Made by a program: the position numbers and the translations under genes. 64,000 bases of DNA, taken from Mesorhizobium sp. M2A.F.Ca.ET.046.03.2.1. GTDB taxonomy: Bacteria > Pseudomonadota > Alphaproteobacteria > Rhizobiales > Rhizobiaceae. The notes below the pieces were generated by a model. It ran no database searches, had not been told where the DNA came from, and saw nothing but the letters and a program-made list of their open reading frames with translations. The DNA is taken from positions 5,816,001 through 5,880,000 of the forward strand of contig NZ_CP034449.1 of assembly GCF_003952425.1 (NCBI RefSeq). The letters are read 5' to 3'. Positions 1 to 7,570 of the stretch are shown in pieces (positions within the stretch are counted from its first letter, which is position 1; each line of letters begins with the position of its first letter).

Positions 1-193
1 CTGGGCGCTGGCGCAGCGCTTCGAGCCGGCCGCGCGGGGCGTCAAAGTCGTCGGCTGGACAGCGCGGCGCAAGGGCCTGCCCTATATCACCGCCAGGACC
101 ACCCCGGCCCCGATCATCGCCGCGATGCGGGAGGCCGTCGCGGCGATCGAAGGCGGCGCGTCAGAGCAGCCGTTCGTCCAGCTTGTAGGCTGA
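1..193 (+). CDS. C-terminal fragment, possible PhnD-type phosphate/phosphonate substrate-binding protein
   Basis: The window opens inside a reading frame (frame starting at base 2) that ends with TGA at 191-193; 63 codons are visible. The readable C-terminus contains VVGWTARRKGLPYITAR, followed by a helix-like stretch with TPAPIIAAMREAV. This resembles the end of PhnD-like periplasmic solute-binding proteins, where a beta strand with a 'pPyvt' turn is followed by a final helix. The family call is inference from a short tail. The gene is convergent with the next one and the two coding ends overlap by about 33 bases. Confidence 0.4.
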   Translation, partial: WALAQRFEPAARGVKVVGWTARRKGLPYITARTTPAPIIAAMREAVAAIEGGASEQPFVQLVG

Positions 194-1501
194 CAGCTTC
201 TCGTTGCCGGTCTCGGTGATCAGGATCTGTTCCTCGATCTTGACGCCTTCGTGCCCGCCAAGCCTGCCGATATAGCTTTCGACGCAAAGCACCATGCCGG
301 GCTCCAGCACGCCGTCCGGCGTGTCGTCGGTCCAATCGCCGGCATGCGGCAGCGTCGGATATTCATCCGCCAGGCCGACGCCGTGATAGAGCACGCCGTA
401 GCGCGTGGGGTAGCAATCGTCCGGCGGCACCGCCGAGCGCTCGGCGAGATCGCGGAAGGAGATGCCCGGCCGCATCAGATCCGTGTTATGGGCGATCTGA
501 TCGGCGGCGATGCGGAACAGATCCCGCTGCTCGTTCGAGGGTTGCCTGTCGCCGCAAAGCCATGTGCGCGAGAGATCGGCGCAGAAACCGTAGGGACCGA
601 TCAGGTCGGTGTCGAAGGCGACGAGGTCGCCATTCTCGATGACGCGCGAGGAGCATTCCTGGAACCAGGGATTGGTGCGCGGGCCGGACGACAGAAGCCG
701 CGTCTCGATCCACTCGCCGCCGCGCGCGATGTTGCCGCGATGCAGCTCCGCCCACAATTCGTTCTCGGAAATACCAGGCTTCAATGCCGCTTCCATCTCG
801 CCCATCGCCGCCTCGCAGGCGATGATCGAGCGCCGCATGGCGAGGATCTCGTCCGGCGATTTGATGAGGCGCGCATTCTCCATCACCGCCTCGCCATTGC
901 CGATCGCAATGCCGCGGCGGGCGAGCTCCTCGACGCCTTCGGGGTTGATGTGGTCGACGGCGATGCGTCGATTGCCGCCGCCATGCTCGGCAACGAGTTC
1001 GGCGATGCCGCCGCCCCAGCGGCGGACCTTCTCATCGGTCAACTCGCCGCTGTAGAGATACATCCACGATACCGCCGGCCGCACCTCGTCGACGACGCCC
1101 GAATGGTCGGACAGGTGCTCGCAGGAGAAATAGTCGAACAGCACCACCGGGCCTTCGGTGGCGACGAAACAGTGGCGCGTCGGGTTGTGCGCGACCCAGA
1201 GCTGCATGTTGGTCGAATCCGTCGCGTAGCGGATGTTGACCGGATCGTAGAGCAGGGCGCCGGCATAGTCGCGGCGCTTCAGCTCGGCGCGGATGCGCTC
1301 GAGCCGGTAGCTCCGCATGGCAACCAGGTTTGGAGCGGCAGCGCCTGCAGCCGCCCATTCGGCCTCGGCTGTCGCGCCATAGCCCAGCACATGCTGGTTG
1401 AGCGAGGCCGCCTTGTCGCGCGAGGCCGCGCGCAGCGCATCGACCGAGCCGGGCTCGAAGGGCATGATCTTGCGATGGCGGCCGAAGCCCAGCTTGTCCA
1501 T
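161..1501 (-). CDS. dddP: DddP-type M24 family protein (putative DMSP lyase / Xaa-Pro peptidase fold)
   Basis: 446 aa, the usual length of DddP. This family has a creatinase/aminopeptidase-P fold, and DddP cleaves dimethylsulfoniopropionate to DMS and acrylate in the cytoplasm. The visible metal-site residues are D297 and D299 (in VAFDTDL), D309, H373 (in YHGVG), E408 and E423, with D379 after the histidine. As I recall them, the RlDddP residues are D295, D297, D307, H371, E406 and E421 with catalytic D377, so every position matches with a constant offset of two. Family segments ATDSTNMQLW and GGEWIETRLL are also present. ATG at 1501 follows GAGGGA with good spacing. It is the last gene of a four-gene minus-strand run, 17 bases after the glycosyltransferase. 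The fold and family are clear; real DMSP activity in a soil bacterium is unproven, and a peptidase-like or other onium substrate remains possible. Confidence 0.8.
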   Translation of the reverse strand: MDKLGFGRHRKIMPFEPGSVDALRAASRDKAASLNQHVLGYGATAEAEWAAAGAAAPNLVAMRSYRLERIRAELKRRDYAGALLYDPVNIRYATDSTNMQLWVAHNPTRHCFVATEGPVVLFDYFSCEHLSDHSGVVDEVRPAVSWMYLYSGELTDEKVRRWGGGIAELVAEHGGGNRRIAVDHINPEGVEELARRGIAIGNGEAVMENARLIKSPDEILAMRRSIIACEAAMGEMEAALKPGISENELWAELHRGNIARGGEWIETRLLSSGPRTNPWFQECSSRVIENGDLVAFDTDLIGPYGFCADLSRTWLCGDRQPSNEQRDLFRIAADQIAHNTDLMRPGISFRDLAERSAVPPDDCYPTRYGVLYHGVGLADEYPTLPHAGDWTDDTPDGVLEPGMVLCVESYIGRLGGHEGVKIEEQILITETGNEKLSAYKLDERLL

Positions 1502-1518
1502 TCGTCCCTCTACACACC

Positions 1519-3045
1519 TTACGGCGCGATCTTCTTATGCAGTTTGGTGATCGTGACCTTGCGCGGCGGAAAGCCGAGCGCCTGCGGCACCTCGACAGTG
1601 CGGTGGACAGTGTCCATCGCATAGCCGGCTCTCGCCAACTCTTCGAAGACGTCCGAGGAGGATTCCCTGTCATCGGTCAGGACAAGCACCGCCGGCTCGC
1701 GGATCGACCGGGCGAAGTCCGGTGTCTCGTCATCGAGCGCGATGAGATCGGCGTCGACCAGGCGCAGATTGCCGACCCAGAACCAGCTCGACACCACGGT
1801 CTTGACCGGTCCGTCAGCGTTGATCTGCTCGTAAAGCGAACGGTAATCCATACGCACCACGCCTCCGCGGCTGTCGCCGCCGTGCAGATGCATGTACCAG
1901 CTCAGCGGCAGCACAAGGACGGCAAGAAGAGCACCCACGAAGACGATGGTGGCTTGCGTCTTGCGGCCCCTCTGGCCCATGGCGTCGAAGCGCATGGCAA
2001 GAGCCGCCGGCAGGAGGATAAAGATGGGCAGCATCCAGCGGTCGCGAAACTGAGTGATGCCGGCCGCCAGCACGACCGTCACCATGACCACAAGGCCAAG
2101 GACGATCGCTCGCCATAACAGTTTCTCCGGCCACCGCACCGGTTGAGGCGGTTCCGTCTGTTTTCTTGTCGCCAGGCCGTAGGCGACGGCAAAGATCGCC
2201 ACTGGCAATCCAGCGAAATTGACGATCGCATTGGCCAATCTGCGGATGCCGAGAAGTGCCGTTTTCGCGATGCTGCCGCCTTTGGCGACGCCTAGGCCTC
2301 CCTGGTGCGAGAGCAGATCGTCCAAATGGGTGAGGCTCCAATAAAGCGTCGGCAGGCAGGCAAGGATCGCTACCGCCACGCTGATCAGGAAGCGACGGTC
2401 GAAGATCGCCTCACGCGTTTCGCGGACCGACAGAGATGCCAGGAACAGGGCGGCAAGGAAGATGATGATGTTGTATTTCGACAGCATCGCGGCCGCCGTC
2501 GCCAGGCCCAAAAACGCATAGGCAACGGCCGATCGCCGCTTTTCCACCTCGACCAGCGCCAGAAGCAGCACCGAGGTGAAACAGAATATGGCGACCGAGT
2601 GGGCGAGGGCGTGCTGCATTTCCCAGAAGATCTGAGGAAACAGAAGCAGCCCGAACATGCCGGCGGCAGCGGCGCGGTTCGAGTAGCCGAGGCGGCGTAT
2701 GGCGGTGAAATAGGCGGTCAGCCCCGCCGCCAGCAAGCCATATTTGACGATCTTGAGGGCAAGGACGCTGGTTCCGACCACAGAGGCCGCAAGCATCGCC
2801 AGCCAGGTGTATAGAGGCGGCTGCGAGCTGCCGTAGCCGGCGGCCAAAAACCGCATCTCCATCAGCTGCTCGGAATCGTCGACGCCGACGCCGGTGCCCG
2901 CGACATGGGACAACAGCGTCATCGCCACGATCTGCGTCAGGCAGTAGACGAGGACCGACGCGATCGCGGCGCTGAATGGACCGACCTGTCCATCGCAGAG
3001 CCAATCGGTCCATTTCTCTAGCTGCCGCAAGGGGGGTCTTCTCAT
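1519..3045 (-). CDS. ArnT/PMT-like integral membrane glycosyltransferase (GT39/GT83 type)
   Basis: 508 aa with about a dozen hydrophobic segments and a soluble C-terminal tail of roughly 110 residues. The N-terminal half carries VDDSEQ in the first outer loop followed by SSQPPLYTWL, the pattern of polyprenyl-phosphate sugar-dependent glycosyltransferases such as ArnT and PMT, where an acidic pair in that loop is catalytic. It probably transfers a sugar from undecaprenyl-phosphate to an envelope acceptor; the acceptor cannot be told. The start was placed at MRRPPLRQ (3045); an in-frame ATG at 3081 would add 12 residues. It lies between a GcvT-type oxidoreductase (70 bases upstream) and dddP (17 bases downstream), an odd position for an envelope enzyme. 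Confidence 0.75.
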   Translation of the reverse strand: MRRPPLRQLEKWTDWLCDGQVGPFSAAIASVLVYCLTQIVAMTLLSHVAGTGVGVDDSEQLMEMRFLAAGYGSSQPPLYTWLAMLAASVVGTSVLALKIVKYGLLAAGLTAYFTAIRRLGYSNRAAAAGMFGLLLFPQIFWEMQHALAHSVAIFCFTSVLLLALVEVEKRRSAVAYAFLGLATAAAMLSKYNIIIFLAALFLASLSVRETREAIFDRRFLISVAVAILACLPTLYWSLTHLDDLLSHQGGLGVAKGGSIAKTALLGIRRLANAIVNFAGLPVAIFAVAYGLATRKQTEPPQPVRWPEKLLWRAIVLGLVVMVTVVLAAGITQFRDRWMLPIFILLPAALAMRFDAMGQRGRKTQATIVFVGALLAVLVLPLSWYMHLHGGDSRGGVVRMDYRSLYEQINADGPVKTVVSSWFWVGNLRLVDADLIALDDETPDFARSIREPAVLVLTDDRESSSDVFEELARAGYAMDTVHRTVEVPQALGFPPRKVTITKLHKKIAP

Positions 3046-3114
3046 GCTGATGCGCCGGTAGCGGGGCATCGACCATGCCACAGCAACCGGCGCGATCCAA
3101 CAATTCGTGGGGCT

Positions 3115-5685
3115 TCAGGTCCGCATCTTCTCGCCGCTCGGGTCGAAGGGCGGCTCGAGATTGATGCGGGCCGGGCGGCGGTGGCCGAGAATCTCGATCT
3201 CGAACAGGCCAGCGCTTTCGTCCTCGGCGAGAGCGGCAGGGACGTAGCCCTGCGCCATCGACTTCTGGACGGAATGTGCATAGCCGCCCGACGTCACCCA
3301 GCCGACGACGCGCCATTCGCCATCAACGATGCCGCGCACGGCGGAGGCGCCTTCGGCAGCCTTGGAGCCGCGGACTTCCTTGCCCGTTTCGTCGAAGCGC
3401 GGCGCGCCGTAGCCATGCGGCTTCTCGACCGTGCCATAGCCCTTGCTGACCTTGGCCCAGATCGGCTCGTCGCCCATCACGTCGGCGTCGACGGCATCGA
3501 CGATGAAGGAGACGCGCCGCAGTTTTGGTCCTTCGGCATGCTCCTTGGCCGACGCCTCGCGGCCGATGAAGTCGTTCTTCTCCAGCTTGATGAAGCGATC
3601 CATCGAGCCTTCGAAGGGACCGTAGATCGGGCGAAGCTCGCGGAACCAGGTCGGGAAGTTCTTTTCCAGACGCATCGACAGCAGCGCGCGCATTCCGAAA
3701 TCGACGAGGCCGAATTCCTCGCCCGCCTCCTTGATCGCCTTGTAGACAAGGCGCTGATAGGCCGGAGCCATCCAGATTTCGTAGCCTAGGTCGCCGGTAT
3801 AGGTGATGCGGTTGACCATGCAGGGCGCGCCGCCGACCGCCATCTCGCGGAAGTCCATGAAGCGGAATGCCTTGGTCGAGACGTCGACATCGACCAGCTT
3901 CTGCAGCAGGTCGCGGGATTTCGGGCCGGCGATGGAGAGACCCACCAGCGTCTGGTCGAAGCGGTGGATGCGCACCGACCCATCCTTCGGCAGGTGCTTC
4001 TCGAACCAGCGCATATGGTATTTCTGCGCGGCCGACGAGCCCCAGATCATGAAACGATCCTCGCCTGATTTGGCGATGGTGAAGTCGCCGATCAGCTTGC
4101 CGAACTCGTTAACCATCGGGGTCAGCACGATGCGGCCGACCTTCGGCATGCGGTTCGTCATCAGGCGATTGAGGAAATCCTCCGCGCCCGGGCCGGACAC
4201 TTCGTATTTGGCGAAGTTGGCGATCTCGGTGACGCCGACCTTCTCGCGCGTGGCGCGCACTTCCTCGCCGATCGGGCCGAAATCGTTGGAGCGGTGGAAG
4301 GACACGATGTCCTTCGGCTCGGTGCCCTTGGGCGCGAACCAGAGCGGGGTTTCCAGACCCCAGCTATCGCCCATGACCGCATTGTTGGCGAGCATGGTGT
4401 CGTAGAGCGGCGTCGTCTGCGCGGGGCGGGCGGCCGGCAGTTCCTCGTTCGGGAAGCGGATCGAGAAGCGGCGCGAATAGTTCTCGCGCACCTTGGCGTT
4501 GGTGTAGCGCAGCGTCGCCCATTCGCCGAAGCGGGCGACGTCCATGCCCCAGACGTCGAAGCCCGGATCGCCATGCACCATCCAGTTGGAGAGCGCCAGG
4601 CCGACGCCGCCGCCCTGGCTGAAGCCGGCCATGACGGCGCAGGCGCACCAGAAATTGGTCAGGCCCTGCACCGGGCCGACCAGCGGGTTGCCGTCGAGCG
4701 CGAAGGTGAAGGGTCCGTTGATGATCTGCTTGATGCCGGCCTTCTCGATACCGGGGAAATGCTTGAAGCCGATCTCCAGCGACGGCGCGATGCGGTCGAT
4801 GTCGGGCTGCAGAAGCTCGTGGCCGAAATCCCACGGTGTGTTGACCGGCGACCACGGCTTGCAGGCCTTTTCATAGGTGCCGAGCAGGATGCCATTGCGC
4901 TCCTGGCGGGTGTAGATCTCGCCCTTGAAGTCGAGCACGCCGATCATCTCGCGGCCGGTCGACTTGTTGAACTCCTCGACCTCCGGCATCGGCTCGGTGA
5001 GCAGGTACATATGCTCCATCGCCAGCACCGGCAGCTCGACGCCGACCATGCGGCCGATCTCGCGCGCCCACAGGCCGCCGCAGTTGACGACATGCTCGGC
5101 GTGGACCGTGCCTTGCTCGGTGACGACGTTCCAGGTGCCGTCCGGCTGCTGCGTCAGATCGACGACGCGGTTGCGCAGCACGATCTCCGCGCCGAGTTTC
5201 TTGGCCGCCTTGGAATAGGCGATGGTGGTGCCGGACGGATCGAGATGACCTTCGACCGGATCCCACATGGCGCCGACGAAGTTCTTCTCGTCCATCAGCG
5301 GGAACATGGCCCTGGCTTCCGAGGGCGTGATCAGCTCGGTGTCCATACCGAGATAACGGCCCTTGGCGTGAGCCAACCGCAGGAAGTCCATGCGCTCCGG
5401 CGTATCGGCCATCATGACGCCGCCGGTCAGATGCAGCGAGCAGGACTGGCCGGAAAGCTCCTCGATCTCGTTGTAGAGCTGGACCGTATAGGCCTGCAGC
5501 TTGGCGACGTTGGGGTCGCCGTTCAGCGTGTGGAAGCCGCCCGCCGCATGCCAGGACGAGCCGGAAGTCAGCTCCGAGCGCTCAATCAGCATGATGTCGG
5601 TCCAGCCGGCCTTGGCGAGGTGATAAAGCACCGAGCAGCCGACGACGCCGCCGCCGATGACAACCGCTTTTACATGGGATTTCAT
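3115..5685 (-). CDS. FAD-dependent oxidoreductase fused to GcvT domains (dimethylglycine/sarcosine dehydrogenase-like)
   Basis: 856 aa. The N-terminal D-amino-acid-oxidase-type FAD domain spans about residues 5-370 (GGGVVG at 11-16, E35 at the end of strand two). The GcvT/aminomethyltransferase domain covers about 430-720 and a GcvT C-terminal barrel follows. The segment SGSSWHAAGG (41-50) places H46 where dimethylglycine dehydrogenases attach FAD covalently. Such enzymes oxidatively remove an N-methyl group and pass the one-carbon unit to tetrahydrofolate through the GcvT part. Downstream of an MttB-family gene and upstream of dddP, it fits use of a methylated amine or betaine; the exact substrate is unknown. 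Gap to the upstream gene is about 100 bases. Confidence 0.85.
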   Translation of the reverse strand: MKSHVKAVVIGGGVVGCSVLYHLAKAGWTDIMLIERSELTSGSSWHAAGGFHTLNGDPNVAKLQAYTVQLYNEIEELSGQSCSLHLTGGVMMADTPERMDFLRLAHAKGRYLGMDTELITPSEARAMFPLMDEKNFVGAMWDPVEGHLDPSGTTIAYSKAAKKLGAEIVLRNRVVDLTQQPDGTWNVVTEQGTVHAEHVVNCGGLWAREIGRMVGVELPVLAMEHMYLLTEPMPEVEEFNKSTGREMIGVLDFKGEIYTRQERNGILLGTYEKACKPWSPVNTPWDFGHELLQPDIDRIAPSLEIGFKHFPGIEKAGIKQIINGPFTFALDGNPLVGPVQGLTNFWCACAVMAGFSQGGGVGLALSNWMVHGDPGFDVWGMDVARFGEWATLRYTNAKVRENYSRRFSIRFPNEELPAARPAQTTPLYDTMLANNAVMGDSWGLETPLWFAPKGTEPKDIVSFHRSNDFGPIGEEVRATREKVGVTEIANFAKYEVSGPGAEDFLNRLMTNRMPKVGRIVLTPMVNEFGKLIGDFTIAKSGEDRFMIWGSSAAQKYHMRWFEKHLPKDGSVRIHRFDQTLVGLSIAGPKSRDLLQKLVDVDVSTKAFRFMDFREMAVGGAPCMVNRITYTGDLGYEIWMAPAYQRLVYKAIKEAGEEFGLVDFGMRALLSMRLEKNFPTWFRELRPIYGPFEGSMDRFIKLEKNDFIGREASAKEHAEGPKLRRVSFIVDAVDADVMGDEPIWAKVSKGYGTVEKPHGYGAPRFDETGKEVRGSKAAEGASAVRGIVDGEWRVVGWVTSGGYAHSVQKSMAQGYVPAALAEDESAGLFEIEILGHRRPARINLEPPFDPSGEKMRT

Positions 5686-5787
5686 GAAGATAGGTCCGTT
5701 TTTACAGAGACTGAATCGAATGATTGGTGTGGAGTCTAAGCGAAGCTCGACGGAGTGGGGGTCGACTGTTCATCCTCACACAGAAAA

Positions 5788-7365
5788 TCAGAAATCCGTC
5801 GGCGCGCCGCCTTCGGCGCGGCGTTTTTCGACGAAATCGTTGAGTTCCTCGCGGATGGCCGGATCCATATACGGCTCCTCGTAGGAGGCAAGGCGCTCCT
5901 TCCACACCTTGTTGGTGCGTTCCATCGCCGTCGGCGAGCCGGCCTCGGTCCAGGTCTCGAAGTTGCGCCAGTCGGAGACGATCGGCGAATAGAAGGCGGT
6001 CTTGTAGCGCTCCTGCGTGTGCTGGGTGCCGAAGAAATGGCCGCCGGGGCCGACCGACTGGATGGCGTCGAAGCCGAGCGCGTCCTCGGAGAGATCGAGG
6101 GGGGTGAGGAACTCGGCCACCATCTGCAGAAGATCGATGTCGAGGATGGTCTTTTCGTAGGAGCAGCGCAGGCCGCCTTCCAGCCAGCCGGCGCCGTGCA
6201 TCATCAGATTGCCGCCTCCCTGGATCGCGCCCCAGAGGGAGAACACGCTCTCATAGGCAGCCTGCGCGTCGACCGTGTTGGCGGCGCAAGTGTTGGAGGT
6301 GCGGTAGGGGATGTTGTAGCGGCGGGCGAGCTGGCCGCCAACGAGCTGCGCCTTCATGTATTCGGGTGTGCCGAAGGCCGGCGCGCCGGACTTCATATCG
6401 ACGTTGGAGGTGAAGCCGCCATAGCCGACCGGCGCACCTTTCTTGACCATCTGCGCGAAGGCAATGCCGGAAAGCGCCTCGGCGTTCTGCTGCACCAGCG
6501 CGCCGGCGACCGTGACCGGCGCCATGGCGCCCGACAGCGTGAACGGGGTGACGATCACGGCCTGGCCCATGCTCGCCATCTGGATGATGCCTTCCATCAT
6601 CGGCACGTCGAGCTTGAGCGGCGAATTGGTGTTGATGATGGTGAAGACCGACGGTTCGGCCATTAGCTGCTCGCGGCTGATGCCGCGGGCGATGCGGGTG
6701 ATCTCGATGCCGTCGACATTGCGCTCCTTGCCGAGCGAATAGATGTGGAAGACCTTGTCGGTCAGCATGGCGAGGTCGCGGATGCACTCCAGGTGCCGCA
6801 CCGAGGGGTGGATGTCGATCGGCTCGACCGGATAGCCGCCGGTGCATTGCAGGATGTTGTGCATCTGCGCCAGGCGCAGGAAGTTGCGGTAGTCCGCCTG
6901 GTTGCCGGGCCGGCGGCCGCGGTCGAGGTCGGAGCAGTTCGGCGCCGAGGCCATCATCGACAGGATGACGTTGTTGCCGCCGAAGCGCAGATTATGCGCC
7001 GGGTTGCGAGCGTGCAGTGTGAATTCCGAAGGGCAGTGCGAGACGAGCTCGAGGATCATGTCGCTGTCGAAGCGCACGCGCTCCGAGCCTTCGCGCACAT
7101 CGGCGCCGTGCGCCTTCATGATGCGGCGGGCTTCGTCGTGCAGAACGTCGACGCCGATCTCCTTCAGCACGCGCAGCGAGGCGAGGTGGATCGATTCCAA
7201 CTCGTCGTCGGACACGAATTTGGTCGGCGTCAGCGGGTTCTTCAACTGCCGGAAGGCGGGCTGCTCGAAAGCGGCCGCGCCGCCGGCGCGCTTGCCCGCG
7301 CGGCCGCCACGGCGGGCGCGATCGGTAGCCGGTGCCGGCTCGGCGGGATGGAGGGCAGCGGTCAT
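5788..7365 (-). CDS. Trimethylamine methyltransferase (MttB) family protein, non-pyrrolysine type
   Basis: 525 aa. Motifs of the MttB TIM barrel are visible, including LKEIGVDVLHDEA, ILQCTGGYPVEP, NTNSPLKLDVPMMEG, GYGGFTSNVDMKSGAP and SVGPGGHFFGTQHT. The frame is uninterrupted with no internal amber codon, so it belongs to the pyrrolysine-less branch that includes the glycine betaine:corrinoid methyltransferase MtgB. It should move a methyl group from a quaternary amine to a cobalamin carrier, but no corrinoid protein gene is seen nearby. ATG at 7365 has GAGG eight bases upstream; an in-frame start at 7476 would add a tail unlike the family. It is the first gene of the onium cluster. Confidence 0.85.
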   Translation of the reverse strand: MTAALHPAEPAPATDRARRGGRAGKRAGGAAAFEQPAFRQLKNPLTPTKFVSDDELESIHLASLRVLKEIGVDVLHDEARRIMKAHGADVREGSERVRFDSDMILELVSHCPSEFTLHARNPAHNLRFGGNNVILSMMASAPNCSDLDRGRRPGNQADYRNFLRLAQMHNILQCTGGYPVEPIDIHPSVRHLECIRDLAMLTDKVFHIYSLGKERNVDGIEITRIARGISREQLMAEPSVFTIINTNSPLKLDVPMMEGIIQMASMGQAVIVTPFTLSGAMAPVTVAGALVQQNAEALSGIAFAQMVKKGAPVGYGGFTSNVDMKSGAPAFGTPEYMKAQLVGGQLARRYNIPYRTSNTCAANTVDAQAAYESVFSLWGAIQGGGNLMMHGAGWLEGGLRCSYEKTILDIDLLQMVAEFLTPLDLSEDALGFDAIQSVGPGGHFFGTQHTQERYKTAFYSPIVSDWRNFETWTEAGSPTAMERTNKVWKERLASYEEPYMDPAIREELNDFVEKRRAEGGAPTDF

Positions 7366-7570
7366 GAAATGCCTCGTCAGGGTACGTATTTGGCCGGCAT
7401 AATGGACCGGCGGCCATGCAGCCGGTGAGGAGGCGGCGACCACTAGGGCGAGGGAAGCGACATGACGGGACGGCAACCGGTCGCCTGCCGTTTCGCTGCG
7501 TGAAGCCTGTTACATTCCCGTCTTTTACTTGTGCTATACTTGCAGGCCGAGCATCTTGAGGGGGATAGCG

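Noticed and set aside
251..1624. 457-codon plus-strand frame opposite dddP
   Set aside because: Antisense shadow in high-GC DNA; dddP carries all family residues.
4294..5739. 481-codon plus-strand frame opposite the FAD/GcvT gene
   Set aside because: No protein motifs; the opposite strand encodes a full-length recognised protein.
7366..7570. Cobalamin riboswitch upstream of the MttB gene
   Set aside because: No B12-box-like conserved segment was found on the minus strand.
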